Positions 17,156-23,867 of a DNA stretch of 52,382 bases are shown here, in pieces. Within the stretch, counting starts at the first letter, position 1. Each line of letters opens with the position of its first letter. This DNA comes from Hallerella sp964501065 (lineage in GTDB: Bacteria > Fibrobacterota > Fibrobacteria > Fibrobacterales > Fibrobacteraceae). Below the pieces are notes generated by a model. That model was not told the origin of the DNA. It saw only the letters and a list, made by a program, of their open reading frames with translations, and did no database searches. The position numbers were made by a program, and so were the translations under genes. The DNA lies in the NCBI GenBank assembly GCA_964501065.1, contig CAZCRF010000011.1:1-52382 (forward strand). Reading direction: 5' to 3'.

Positions 17156-17965
17156 ATGAATTGGTTTTACATCGACGAAAGCATCCAAGAAGGCGACCGA
17201 CGCCAAGGCCCGGTCAGCGACGAAGAAATTCGCACCCTGCGGCAAGAAGGGAAAATCGGGGACACGACGCCGGTTTGGCATTCGGGGCTAGACAATTGGA
17301 TTCCGTGGAAAGAAGCGTACGCAGCCGAAGCGGAAAAGCGCCTGCAAGACGAGGAACGCATCTTGAAAGAGACCGTCGACGCCATTCTCAAGGAACAAGT
17401 CGAACTCGAAAGTTCCAAATCCTACGCGGGATTCTTCATCCGAGGGATAGCCTTCGCCATCGACAATCTGGCCGTGTTCCTCCTCGCCCTCATCTTGTTC
17501 TTCATCGGAGAGCCTCTTTGGGAAAGCCTCCTCTCCGTCGACTTCGAAGCCTTTCAAACGGCGCTGGCCCCCGTTGTCGAACAATACGCCTCCAAGACAA
17601 TCGACTTCAACGCGTTCAACGAGAAGGTTTCCGAAATCCCGGGGTTCGCGGACATCTACACCCTCTTCACCGGAATCCTGCTCTTCATCCAACCGGTCTA
17701 CTTCATCTGCTTCAACGGGTTCCTTTCGGCGACTCCGGGGAAGCTCCTCTTCCGCTTAAAGATTGAAAAGGCGGACGGGCGAAGGCTCGGATTCTTCGGG
17801 GCCTCCATCCGCTACATTTGCGGTCTAGTCACCCAGATGACTCTAATCTGGCTCTGGGGCATCGGATACCTGATTGCCGCCGTCGACCCGCAAAAGCGCG
17901 CCTTGCACGATTTCTTCGCCGGGACGCGCGTCGTACACGTCCCCAAAAAAAATTCAAAAGACTGA
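17156..17965 (+). CDS. GYF_2-RDD membrane protein
   Basis: Inner-membrane protein of 269 aa. The N-terminal 60 residues form a GYF_2-type domain (NWFYIDESIQEGDRRQGPVSDEEI...GDTTPVWHSGLDNWIPW), usually a protein-interaction module. A charged helical linker leads to an RDD domain with helices near residues 95-120 (FFIRGIAFAIDNLAVFLLAL), 165-185 and 225-245, including the characteristic ATPGKLLFRLKI and RALHDFFAGTRVV motifs. The function of RDD proteins is mostly unknown; some act in ion transport. The gap to murA is 30 bp on the same strand, so the two may share a transcript. Confidence 0.88.
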   Translation: MNWFYIDESIQEGDRRQGPVSDEEIRTLRQEGKIGDTTPVWHSGLDNWIPWKEAYAAEAEKRLQDEERILKETVDAILKEQVELESSKSYAGFFIRGIAFAIDNLAVFLLALILFFIGEPLWESLLSVDFEAFQTALAPVVEQYASKTIDFNAFNEKVSEIPGFADIYTLFTGILLFIQPVYFICFNGFLSATPGKLLFRLKIEKADGRRLGFFGASIRYICGLVTQMTLIWLWGIGYLIAAVDPQKRALHDFFAGTRVVHVPKKNSKD

Positions 17966-17995
17966 CGACCCCGCACAAGCAAAGGATTGATTTTC

Positions 17996-19264
17996 ATGGA
18001 CTACTTTTCGATACTCCCTTCGGGCAAGCCCCTCTCCGGCGAAGTGGAAATTTCCGGAGCGAAGAATGCGGTACTGGCCACGATGACCGCCGCCCTGTTG
18101 GCCGACGGGGAAACCGTCATCACGAACGTCCCCTATCTGCGCGACACCAAGACGATGTCGAACGTCCTGCGAATTATCGGCTGTAAAATTGACGGAGGGG
18201 CGCACGAATTCAAAGTGGACACCCACGGGGCGAATCACCTCGAAGCGCCTTACGAGCTGGTCAGCACCATGCGCGCGAGCTTTTACGTCCTCGGGCCTCT
18301 CGTTTCCCGATTCGGCCGTTGCCGCGTTTCCCTCCCCGGAGGTTGCGCCTGGGGTCCGCGACCCGTCGACTTGCACTTGAAAGGGCTTGAAGCCCTGGGG
18401 GCGAAGATTGAAGTCACCCACGGTTATGTGGAAGCGACCTCTTCCGGAAGGCTCCCCGGCGGGAACTTCCGCTTCCCCATTTCATCCGTCGGCGCGACAG
18501 TGAACGTGCTCATGGCGGCTGCACTTGCCGACGGGACAAGCGTTTTGGAAAACGCGGCCATCGAACCGGAAATCGACTCCCTCGTGGATCTTCTCGAAAA
18601 CATGGGGGCGAAAATCCAGGGCAAGGGCACGCGTTCCCTAGTCATCGACGGCGTCGAAAAAATGCACCCGGGGTTCAGCCGAACCATCCCGGACAGAATC
18701 GAAGCAGGCTCGTTCCTCTGCGGAGCGGTCATCAGCCGAGGAAAGGTGCGCGCCACGCACTGCAACCCGACGCACATCAAGGCTTTGCTGGACATCTTCG
18801 AAGAAATGGGCTGCAAGGTCGTCACGGGAGCGGACTTTGCAGAAGTAGACGCCTCCGTCCACGATTTGAAGCCGGTCCACGTCGAAACGGCCCCCTATCC
18901 GGGATTCCCCACAGACCTCCAGGCGCCCCTCATGGCAGTCCTCGCGACAGTCCCCGGGGAAAGCAAAATCCGCGACACGGTCTATCTCGACAGATTCAAG
19001 CACGTCGCCGAACTCAATCGCCTCGGTGCGAACATTTCCCTCGAAGGCAACACGGCGACCATCAAAGGGGTCGAAAAGCTGCAAGGCGCACCGGTGATGG
19101 CCTCCGACTTGAGAGCGGCGGCGGCACTAGTCCTTGCGGGAATCGTCGCCGACGGGGAAACTCGCGTGAGCCGCATCTATCACCTAGACCGCGGATACGA
19201 GAATTTCGAATCCAAAATGGCGAAGCTCGGCGCGAACATCATCCGGAAGAACGACGGAGATTGA
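17996..19264 (+). CDS. murA: UDP-N-acetylglucosamine 1-carboxyvinyltransferase
   Basis: MurA transfers enolpyruvyl from PEP to UDP-GlcNAc, the first committed step of peptidoglycan synthesis, in the cytoplasm. The 422 residues match the family. Visible motifs are the start SGEVEISGAKNA, the catalytic loop SLPGGCAWGPRPVDLH with the PEP-reactive Cys117 (Cys makes it fosfomycin-sensitive in principle), RIEAGSFLCGA, and the YPGFPTDLQAP substrate region. The ATG at 17996 is preceded by AAAGGA; an in-frame TTG lies 9 nt upstream. Its end is 4 bp from the convergent amidase gene. Confidence 0.96.
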   Translation: MDYFSILPSGKPLSGEVEISGAKNAVLATMTAALLADGETVITNVPYLRDTKTMSNVLRIIGCKIDGGAHEFKVDTHGANHLEAPYELVSTMRASFYVLGPLVSRFGRCRVSLPGGCAWGPRPVDLHLKGLEALGAKIEVTHGYVEATSSGRLPGGNFRFPISSVGATVNVLMAAALADGTSVLENAAIEPEIDSLVDLLENMGAKIQGKGTRSLVIDGVEKMHPGFSRTIPDRIEAGSFLCGAVISRGKVRATHCNPTHIKALLDIFEEMGCKVVTGADFAEVDASVHDLKPVHVETAPYPGFPTDLQAPLMAVLATVPGESKIRDTVYLDRFKHVAELNRLGANISLEGNTATIKGVEKLQGAPVMASDLRAAAALVLAGIVADGETRVSRIYHLDRGYENFESKMAKLGANIIRKNDGD

Positions 19265-19268
19265 TTCC

Positions 19269-20066
19269 CTACAAGTAAAATTCTTTCCGCCGCAACTGGG
19301 TGTACGGTCTTTTCTCCCGAATTTTCCGGGAAGCTTTCAAGTCGACATCCACAAACAGCAAACGTTCCCGGTCGTCAGACTGCAACAGGAGATTCCCGGA
19401 CGCGTCGCACACCGAGGATTCGCCGGAGAACTCCATTTTCCCCTCCGTCCCCACCCTGTTGCACATCGCCACGGCGACGCTGTTTTGAAAAGCTTGCACG
19501 CGGACTTCCCACGCAAAGATTTCCGACGGTTCCGCCTTCGTATTCACCGTGGGAATCAAAATCAAGTCCGCCCCGAGAAGGGCTTCCGTCCGAATGCTTT
19601 CCGGGTAATGCCTGTCGAAGCAGACGACGATTCCGACCTTCCCCATTTCCGTGTCAAAAACCTGAAAGCCATCGTCGGACGGCGCATAATAATCCCGCTC
19701 GTAGAACCCGGAGACTTGCGCCACATGCACCATCTTCTGCACTCCTTGAATTCTCCCATCCCGACCGATGAACAGGCTCGCATCGTAAGCCCGCCCGTCC
19801 ACTTTAAGGTAAAGGTTCGGGACAACCATCATCCGATGTCTGGCAGCCGCAGTGCAAAAGGCTCGCACTTCGTCCGAATCCAAGGCGATGCGGTAACCGG
19901 AAACGTCCCGTCCGGGAAATTGGGGGAAAAACTCCGTCAATTGCACTTCGGGGAAGAGGATCAAGTCCGACCGATTTTTGGCCGCCTCGCCAATCGCCCA
20001 AAGGCTCTTTTTCAAATTCGCCGAAACGCTCCCGGCGTTCTCCATTTGAAACATCGCAAGACGCAT
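19269..20066 (-). CDS. Carbon-nitrogen hydrolase (nitrilase superfamily amidase)
   Basis: Cytoplasmic amidase of 265 aa with the complete Glu-Lys-Cys triad: E40 in ILFPEVQL, K111 in GVQKMVHV and C149 in GIVVCFDRHYPE. The family hydrolyses C-N bonds in linear amides; the CFDRHYPE motif is shared by N-carbamoylputrescine amidase and omega-amidase types, but substrate cannot be assigned. The start at 20066 (MRLAMFQMENAG) has an AAGGAG site. An exact TATATTTG element lies 24 nt upstream (20098-20091), and a strong terminator separates it from the upstream gene. It overlaps no neighbour and converges with murA at 4 bp. Confidence 0.9.
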   Translation of the reverse strand: MRLAMFQMENAGSVSANLKKSLWAIGEAAKNRSDLILFPEVQLTEFFPQFPGRDVSGYRIALDSDEVRAFCTAAARHRMMVVPNLYLKVDGRAYDASLFIGRDGRIQGVQKMVHVAQVSGFYERDYYAPSDDGFQVFDTEMGKVGIVVCFDRHYPESIRTEALLGADLILIPTVNTKAEPSEIFAWEVRVQAFQNSVAVAMCNRVGTEGKMEFSGESSVCDASGNLLLQSDDRERLLFVDVDLKASRKIREKRPYTQLRRKEFYL

Positions 20067-20090
20067 CGAAACTCCTTGAAACTGCCAACA

Positions 20091-20098
20091 CAAATATA
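20091..20098 (-). promoter_or_regulatory. TATATTTG promoter element of the amidase gene
   Basis: Exact TAnnTTTG match on the minus strand, 24 nt before the ATG at 20066, leaving a short leader that carries AAGGAG. It sits just past the terminator at 20109-20141. Confidence 0.55.
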
Positions 20099-20108
20099 CT
20101 TCCGCAGC

Positions 20109-20141
20109 CAAAGAAAAAGGTCCGCATTTCAGCGAACCTTT
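20109..20141 (-). terminator. Intrinsic terminator after the Arg/Asn-rich gene
   Basis: On the minus strand AAAGGTTCGC-TGAAAT-GCGGACCTTT forms a ten-pair stem (one G-U) followed by TTCTTT. It lies 30 bp after the stop of the gene at 20171 and before the amidase promoter. Confidence 0.75.
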
Positions 20142-20170
20142 CCCTAGGAAAAATCCCACCGGTCTTTCGA

Positions 20171-20797
20171 CTATCCTTCGGAAGCCTCTTCCTCGACAGG
20201 AATCTTCTTGATGGCGTTCCGACGGCCGTAGCGCACCTTCGACGGATCGAATTCCGCGCCGACGGATTCCTCCCCCGCGGGAGCGGCAGACTGTACTTGC
20301 TGCACGGCGGGAGCTTCAGGAATCGTCGCCTGGACACGCGGCGGCAGGGGACGGCGGCCTTCATTCCGAGGAGCATCGACGGCGGGAGCCTGTTCGACCG
20401 GGGCGGCAGCCTGCACGGCGGGGGTCGGAGCGGATTCCACCGGAGCGCTCCCGGAAGCCGCGGGGGCTTCCGCGTTGAAATCGCGACGGCGGCCGTTATT
20501 CCTCGAATTGTTTCGACGATCCCCCCTGTCGCGGTTGAAGCCGCGATCCTGGCGATTGCCGTTAGAAGAATTGCGTTCGCGACGATCCGAATTGCGGCCG
20601 GATTCGTGACGATCGCCATTTCCGCGGGAAGCCATTTCCTGGGAGCTGACCACATGACGGCCCGGCTTCAAGTTGGTTTCCGAAACGCGCTTGACAATCG
20701 GAGTGTGCTGATCGTTGCTGATTTTATTGACCTTGAGCAGAATCAAGATGCCTAGAATGACCGCGATGGCGGCAAGTACGAGAGTAATGTATTCCAT
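20171..20797 (-). CDS. Membrane-tethered Arg/Asn/Gly-rich protein (208 aa)
   Basis: No known family. One N-terminal transmembrane helix (YITLVLAAIAVILGILILL) is followed by a basic low-complexity segment (about residues 57-110) with repeats of the type RGNGDRHESGRNSDRRERN, RDRGDRRNNSRNNGRRR, then an Ala/Pro/Val-rich acidic linker and a short C-terminal tail VRYGRRNAIKKIPVEEE. Such RGG/RNR-rich tails commonly bind RNA or membranes; that is inference. An exact TAAATTTG element at 20976-20969 predicts a leader of about 165 nt, which is long for this window. It is divergent from lexA. Confidence 0.75.
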   Translation of the reverse strand: MEYITLVLAAIAVILGILILLKVNKISNDQHTPIVKRVSETNLKPGRHVVSSQEMASRGNGDRHESGRNSDRRERNSSNGNRQDRGFNRDRGDRRNNSRNNGRRRDFNAEAPAASGSAPVESAPTPAVQAAAPVEQAPAVDAPRNEGRRPLPPRVQATIPEAPAVQQVQSAAPAGEESVGAEFDPSKVRYGRRNAIKKIPVEEEASEG

Positions 20798-21035
20798 TAG
20801 GGTACCTCAATCAAAGGGTGGCACGGAAAGCGGATGGAAAGACCGCTTCACGCGGAAGTCGCAAAATAGAGGGCCATTTCCCAACGCTCCAAGAGAGCTC
20901 AACGGCCGAAGTGAAACGTCCATAAAGGACAAACGCCATTTGGCGAAAAGAAGGAACGACTTCGACGCCAAATTTAGATAAATTCCGCCGGGAAAAGGAG
21001 ACCGCCCCCCACAAAAAGGGAAAAGAGGGGGCAAG
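20798..21035. other. Intergenic region between the Arg/Asn-rich gene and lexA
   Basis: No gene is seen. On the minus strand TAAATTTG (20976-20969) is a likely promoter element, followed by a leader of about 165 nt with small hairpins (for example CGCCAAATGGCG near 20935-20946). A GAGGT ribosome site precedes the ATG at 20797. The lexA operators lie just to the right. Confidence 0.5.
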
Positions 21036-21082
21036 TTGAAAAATGTGCAGTGAACATATTGACAAATTGCCAAATGTGCAGT
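21036..21082 (+). promoter_or_regulatory. Candidate LexA operators upstream of lexA
   Basis: Two direct copies of TTGNNAAATGTGCAGT lie at 21036-21051 and 21067-21082, exactly 31 bp apart, about three helical turns. The second contains TGC-N7-GCA dyad symmetry (TGCCAAATGTGCA). It abuts TATTTTTA (21082-21089), a likely -10 element 20 nt before the lexA ATG. From memory, the Fibrobacter LexA box is of the form TGCnC-N4-GTGCA; the right half matches well, with a one-base shorter spacer. Autoregulation of lexA is likely. Confidence 0.6.
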
Positions 21083-21109
21083 ATTTTTAAATCATCGAAC
21101 GAGGTATTT

Positions 21110-21760
21110 ATGGATTCAACCAAAAAACCGCTGACGGAACGCCAGCAAGAAATTTACGACTTCATCCGCTCCCGTACCGAACAAGAAAGAATGCCGCCGA
21201 CCGTCCGGGAAATCGGTGACAAATTCGGCATTTCCTCGACGAACGGCGTCCGTTCCATCCTGGCCGCCCTCATCAAAAAGGGATACATCCGCCGCGCACC
21301 GCGCCTGAGCCGGGGAATCGAAATCATCGAAGGGGAATCCACCCCGCCCGCCGCCAAAATCCCGTCGGAAAACTCGGTCGAAATCCCCATCATCGGACGC
21401 GTTGCTGCGGGGACTCCCATTTTGGCCGTTCAAAACATCGAAGGGACCGTCACTGTCGACCGGGACTTCTTGGCCAGCCAACCAAACGTTTTCGCCCTCC
21501 ACGTCAAAGGCGATTCCATGATCAATGCGGGAATCTTCGACGGGGATCTGGTCTTCGCTCGCTCCCAAGGCGTTGCCGAACGCGGGGAAATCATCATCGC
21601 CCAAGTCGACGACGAAGCGACCGTCAAATACTACCAGCCAAAGGACGATCACATCGAACTTTGTCCGGCAAATCCCAAATACCAACCGATAATCGTCAAT
21701 CCGGACAGGCATTTCTCCATTGCGGGGCGCGTCATCGGAGTCCTTCGCAAAATCAACTGA
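21110..21760 (+). CDS. lexA: SOS repressor LexA
   Basis: LexA represses DNA-damage genes and self-cleaves when RecA is activated. The 216-residue product has an N-terminal winged helix (LTERQQEIYDFI..., with TVREIGDKFGISSTNGVRSIL as recognition region). The S24 peptidase domain has the cleavage site A100-G101 (RVAAGTP), nucleophile S136 (GDSMINAGI) and base K173 (EATVKYY), so it should be cleavable. The ATG at 21110 is chosen because an upstream ATG at 21050 lies inside the first operator copy. It converges with the H1-like gene at 21784 (23 bp). Confidence 0.96.
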   Translation: MDSTKKPLTERQQEIYDFIRSRTEQERMPPTVREIGDKFGISSTNGVRSILAALIKKGYIRRAPRLSRGIEIIEGESTPPAAKIPSENSVEIPIIGRVAAGTPILAVQNIEGTVTVDRDFLASQPNVFALHVKGDSMINAGIFDGDLVFARSQGVAERGEIIIAQVDDEATVKYYQPKDDHIELCPANPKYQPIIVNPDRHFSIAGRVIGVLRKIN

Positions 21761-21783
21761 CCCCTCCAGAGGCTTCTAAAGCG

Positions 21784-22626
21784 TCACAGGGTTTCGTCTT
21801 CTAAGAGGCTGTCGGACGTTTCCAGTTCCCGTGCGGACGGGACTTCCCCAAAATCGTCGTCGCGGCCTTCGTCCAAGGAATCCGCTCCCAGGAGTCCTTG
21901 CCGATAATTCAAAAGCCGCGCTTCCCGAGTCTGCCCCAAGTGTAAAATCTCGGCGCAGTCTTTGCAATAACCCAAATCCTTGTTGACGCGGAATTCCGGG
22001 GCGACAGGATTTTTGCAGCATCGGGTGCAAAGCTGGTTCGAGAATTCCTGCAACATCCGAACATTTGCCTCTTGAAGTTCCGCAATCACACGGGCGTAAA
22101 TTTCCTCCGTAGTCTCCTCCCCGACGGATGCTCGACGACGCTTGCTGGCGGTCGGCTTTTCTGCGGCATCCGGAGAGACCTTCTTCTTGGGAGCGTGGTC
22201 GTCTAGCTCCAAGTCTTCGAAGAAAAACGCGACCTTGGCAAGCTTGGCCCCGTCTTTCAACAATACCGTCAGACTCTCCCCGGCAGACTTTTGGGCCTTG
22301 CCCGGTTTCCCGGCAATTTTGCGCTTTGCGGAAACTTTCAGAGAACCGACCTCGGGTGCAGGAACGGGCTTTGCCGATTTTCCCAAAACTTTCTTGACTT
22401 TTTTGCCTTTCTCGACAGGCTTCTCTTTCGGCGAAAGCGTTTTTTTAGAAGCCTTGACGGGCGTTTCTTCAGCTTTTCCCACCCGATGCGCAACCTTTTT
22501 GACTGTTTTGGAAACCTTGGACACCTTCGTCACCGGGGATTTGGAGGCGACCGGCTTTTTTTCGACCTTGGATGCCGCCGATTTTTTCCCCGTGAAAGAT
22601 TTTTTGATTTGTTTTTTGGAACTCAT
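21784..22626 (-). CDS. H1-like Lys-rich / Cys4 protein, paralogue A (280 aa)
   Basis: Residues 1-115 form a basic, Lys/Ser/Ala/Val-rich tail (KKSFTGKKSAASKVEKK...), like bacterial histone H1-type proteins that bind DNA. A conserved middle (KVAFFFEDLELDDHAPKKK, SKRRRASVGEETTEEIYARVIAELQEAN) leads to a Cys4 zinc-ribbon-like motif, CTRCC...GYCKDCA, and an acidic C-terminus. The C-terminal half is nearly identical to paralogue B upstream, including 98 consecutive identical bases (22064-22161 with 23062-23159). A TTGACA-N17-TATTAT promoter lies just upstream. A nucleoid or transcription role is inference; no characterised homologue is known to me. Confidence 0.85.
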   Translation of the reverse strand: MSSKKQIKKSFTGKKSAASKVEKKPVASKSPVTKVSKVSKTVKKVAHRVGKAEETPVKASKKTLSPKEKPVEKGKKVKKVLGKSAKPVPAPEVGSLKVSAKRKIAGKPGKAQKSAGESLTVLLKDGAKLAKVAFFFEDLELDDHAPKKKVSPDAAEKPTASKRRRASVGEETTEEIYARVIAELQEANVRMLQEFSNQLCTRCCKNPVAPEFRVNKDLGYCKDCAEILHLGQTREARLLNYRQGLLGADSLDEGRDDDFGEVPSARELETSDSLLEDETL

Positions 22627-22637
22627 ATATATGGAAT

Positions 22638-22666
22638 ATAATAATCGATAGTTGGAATTTTGTCAA
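22638..22666 (-). promoter_or_regulatory. Consensus sigma-70 promoter of paralogue A
   Basis: The minus strand has a perfect TTGACA (22666-22661), a 17-bp spacer and TATTAT (22643-22638). The -10 ends 11 nt before the ATG at 22626, so the leader would be about 4 nt. This is the best -35/-10 match in the window. Confidence 0.75.
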
Positions 22667-22696
22667 ATCCAACAAGCATATTTTTTCAATTTTAAT

Positions 22697-22734
22697 GCCA
22701 CGGCGCAGGCAAACGAACCATTGCTTGTGCCGTG
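22697..22734. repeat. Long imperfect hairpin between the paralogues
   Basis: CCACGGC + GCAGGCAA pairs with TTGCTTGT + GCCGTGG, a 15-pair stem (with G-U pairs) and an 8-nt loop, just downstream of paralogue B on the minus strand. A smaller hairpin CCGT-TCA-ACGG follows near 22747-22757. No long T-tract follows, so it may be a weak terminator or mRNA 3' structure. Parts (CCGTTYRACGGA, GTGCCRYGGAAA) recur at the left edge of the window. Confidence 0.5.
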
Positions 22735-22778
22735 GAAATCATCCGCCGTTCAACGGACGGCCTGAAGCCCTTGAAACG

Positions 22779-23834
22779 TCAGAGGGTTTCGTCTTCCAAG
22801 AGGCTGTCGGACGATTCAAGGTCCTGTGCAGACGGGGCTTCCCCAAAATCGTCGTCGTCGCGGCCTTCGTCCAAGGAATCCGCACCCAAGAGTCCTTGCT
22901 GGTAATTCAAATGCCGCATTTCCTTGGAATGGCCAAGTCCCAAAATCTCCGCGCATTCTTCACAGTAGCCCAAGTCCTTGTCGACGCGGAACTGCAATGC
23001 AACGGGATTTTTGCAACATTTTGTGCAAAGCTGGTTGGCGCATTCCTGCAACATCCGAGTGTTTGCCTCTTGAAGTTCCGCAATCACACGGGCGTAAATT
23101 TCCTCCGTAGTCTCCTCCCCGACGGATGCTCGACGACGCTTGCTGGCGGTCGGCTTTTCGACGGCATCCGGCGAAATTTTTTTCTTGGGAGCGTGGTCGT
23201 CAAGCTCCAAGTCTTCGAAGAAAAACGCGACCTTGGCAAGCTTGACTCCGCCCTTCAACAATTCTGCCGAGGGAACCGATTTCGCTGAGGCAGTCCCCTG
23301 CTTCACGACCTTTTCTGTCGGAGATTTGCCAGACGGTTGCGGCGCGACTGGCGGCTTCGGCTGCGTGGGCTTTGGTGTGTTGACAATTTTCTTTTCCCCC
23401 TTCGCCACCGATACGGCCTTCCGTTTCACCGTTTTCTCGACTTTTGACGCGGAGGGCTTTGCCTTGGACGCCTTGGGGGTAACGACGGGCTTCGCCTTTT
23501 TTGCCGGAACTGCCGGTTTGGCCTTGACCGACTTGGCGGTCACCTTCGAAGCCGTTTTCCCGGGCTTCACCGATTTGACTGTCGTTTTCTTGACGGCTGT
23601 TTTTTTAGGCGCGACCTTTTTGGGGGACGCCTTGGCTTTACTGGCGACCTTGGCTGCCGGAGCCGCCTTTTTCACCGGCTTCGCGGAAGTTTTCTTTGCC
23701 GTAACGGCTCGTTTCGCGGGGGCGGCCTTCCCGGGCGCAGCCTTCTTGGCGACTACCGCCTTTTTACTTTTAGAACTATTCGCTTTTTTTTCTGAAGTGG
23801 ATTTTTTGGGGGTTAATTGTTTTTTAGAGCTCAT
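22779..23834 (-). CDS. H1-like Lys/Ala-rich / Cys4 protein, paralogue B (351 aa)
   Basis: Tandem paralogue of the gene at 21784. The start MSSKKQLTPKKSTS at 23834 matches that of paralogue A (MSSKKQIKKSF). Residues 1-190 are an extended basic tail with KKAAPGKAAPAKRAVTAKK, KKVAPKKTAVKKTTVK and many AKP repeats, strongly resembling eukaryotic H1 C-terminal tails. The shared C-terminal half carries CTKCC...GYCEECA and the acidic end SLLEDETL. It has one more Asp in the DEGRDDDD run. A TATATTTT element ends 6 nt before the ATG, so a leaderless mRNA is likely. It is divergent from lepA (33-bp gap). Role unknown; DNA compaction is a hypothesis. Confidence 0.85.
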   Translation of the reverse strand: MSSKKQLTPKKSTSEKKANSSKSKKAVVAKKAAPGKAAPAKRAVTAKKTSAKPVKKAAPAAKVASKAKASPKKVAPKKTAVKKTTVKSVKPGKTASKVTAKSVKAKPAVPAKKAKPVVTPKASKAKPSASKVEKTVKRKAVSVAKGEKKIVNTPKPTQPKPPVAPQPSGKSPTEKVVKQGTASAKSVPSAELLKGGVKLAKVAFFFEDLELDDHAPKKKISPDAVEKPTASKRRRASVGEETTEEIYARVIAELQEANTRMLQECANQLCTKCCKNPVALQFRVDKDLGYCEECAEILGLGHSKEMRHLNYQQGLLGADSLDEGRDDDDFGEAPSAQDLESSDSLLEDETL

Positions 23835-23840
23835 ATTTAT

Positions 23841-23862
23841 AAAATATAACAAACTATATTTG
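23841..23862. promoter_or_regulatory. Back-to-back promoter elements, paralogue B / lepA
   Basis: The 33-bp gap holds TATATTTT on the minus strand (23848-23841, 6 nt before the ATG at 23834) and TATATTTG on the plus strand (23855-23862, 5 nt before the lepA ATG). The spacing at both ends is almost the same. Neither mRNA could carry a Shine-Dalgarno leader. Confidence 0.6.
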
Positions 23863-23867
23863 GGGCG

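Noticed and set aside
15418..17766. Open frame of 782 codons on the plus strand opposite rapA
   Set aside because: It runs antisense to the SNF2 motor and through the RDD gene in another frame, with no start signal or domain.
21050..21109. Upstream start for lexA at 21050
   Set aside because: It falls inside the first operator copy and upstream of the likely -10 element; the 20 extra residues do not resemble LexA.
22779..23834. A true eukaryotic-type histone H1
   Set aside because: Only the Lys/Ala-rich tail resembles H1; no winged-helix globular domain is present, and the C-terminal Cys4 part is unrelated.
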